From NCBI GenBank assembly GCA_947598825.1, contig CANQFM010000005.1, positions 1 to 64,000 of the forward strand: a stretch of DNA of 64,000 nt. The letters run 5' to 3'. The notes beneath the pieces were generated by a model that was not told where the DNA came from, made no database searches, and saw only the letters and a list, made by a program, of their open reading frames with translations. The position numbers and the translations under genes are program-made. Below are positions 63,716 to 64,000 of the stretch, in pieces. How positions within the stretch are numbered: the first letter of the stretch is position 1; every line of letters begins with the position of its first letter. Origin of the DNA: an uncultured Eisenbergiella sp. GTDB lineage: Bacteria; Bacillota; Clostridia; Lachnospirales; Lachnospiraceae.

Positions 63716-64000
63716 CTAGCGCATGACCCGGGAAGCCCCGATGCGTTTTGCCAGCAGAAAGGCCAGCCCAAGCTTGCAAAGATCCGGGATCACAAAAGGG
63801 AAGACGCACCACGCCAGGGCCGTGGCCAGCCCAATGGGAGCTTCCGTGCGGGCATAGACGATCATAAACCATGCGGTTCCAAAGGCATAGCAGGTCAAAA
63901 GGCCGAGCAGCATGGAGATGAGTTCCACCCATACTTTTTTCCCCAGGAGCGCGACGGCGGCCCAATAGATCAGGCCGATCAAAAGAAACCCCACCATATA
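63716..64000 (-). CDS. bioY: BioY-family biotin transporter (C-terminal part)
   Basis: The visible 95 codons encode the last helices of a BioY protein: LLIGLIYWAAVALLGKKVWV, GLLTCYAFGTAWFMIVYART, and the end FVIPDLCKLGLAFLLAKRIG. BioY is the substrate-binding part of biotin ECF importers. The 5' end lies beyond the right edge of the window, so the start and any regulatory site are not visible. Confidence 0.88.
   Translation of the reverse strand, partial: YMVGFLLIGLIYWAAVALLGKKVWVELISMLLGLLTCYAFGTAWFMIVYARTEAPIGLATALAWCVFPFVIPDLCKLGLAFLLAKRIGASRVMR

Overview
The window looks like a chromosomal segment of a gut-type anaerobic Firmicute, most likely a Lachnospiraceae (Clostridia) member. The reasons are Clostridia-style ribosome binding sites (AGGAGG), -35/-10 promoters with 17-bp spacers, pyruvate formate-lyase with a separate activase, a MecA adaptor, a CwlD/SleB/GH18 spore- or wall-hydrolase set, and an F-ATPase whose c-subunit carries sodium-site residues. 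Most of the window is G+C-rich; the stretch from about 47.9 to 60.9 kb is visibly A+T-rich and is probably acquired.

Layout. 0-0.3 kb: left end of an IS200/IS605-type element (partial tnpA, minus). 0.4-7 kb: fermentation block with a small 2[4Fe-4S] ferredoxin and pflA (minus), a DUF1858 protein, an ECF sigma/anti-sigma pair, and a pyruvate formate-lyase that is split. PflB stops before the glycyl-radical domain; that domain is a separate 80-aa gene downstream, and a 66-aa Cys-containing gene lies between them. 7-8.6 kb: mecA (minus), an unidentified structured RNA candidate with its own promoter, and a small protein. 8.8-17.4 kb: GH18 wall hydrolase, CwlD-like amidase, then a surface-glycan operon (GT-C-like membrane protein, FAD oxidoreductase, two GT2 enzymes, a DegT aminotransferase, GtrA). 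17.5-21.5 kb: Sua5, RpiB, Upp, dCMP deaminase and a SleB-type hydrolase. 22.2-29.4 kb: complete atpZ-I-B-E-F-H-A-G-D-C operon. 29.5-37 kb: MoxR/DUF58/membrane-protein operon, a methyltransferase and a large anchored protein. 37.1-37.9 kb: QueT transporter (minus) behind a preQ1-I-like riboswitch.

Accessory half. 38.1-42.0 kb is a polyacidic protein, a MoxR-like AAA+ ATPase and a VWA/metallopeptidase protein in one operon. 42.1-46.2 kb holds a lipoprotein, a MORN-like protein and a 659-aa repeat/membrane protein. 46.3-47.9 kb has an XRE regulator (minus) and a WYL regulator. 47.9-60.75 kb is a run of tightly packed genes: beta-helix protein, TerB-like protein, Gly/Ala membrane protein with coiled coil, a 446-aa protein of unknown family, a decayed copy of the beta-helix gene, two paralogous dynamin-like GTPases, a tail-anchored coiled-coil protein, a small protein, a 1156-aa HerA-like ATPase with a Ser/Thr/Gly-rich insert, an HNH toxin-like nuclease and a SUKH-like immunity protein. 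I read this as a membrane-associated conflict system and as the best candidate for a previously undescribed system here. 61-64 kb returns to ordinary genes: cyclophilin, GNAT, epimerase, and partial bioY at the right edge.

No tRNA, rRNA or CRISPR array was seen.
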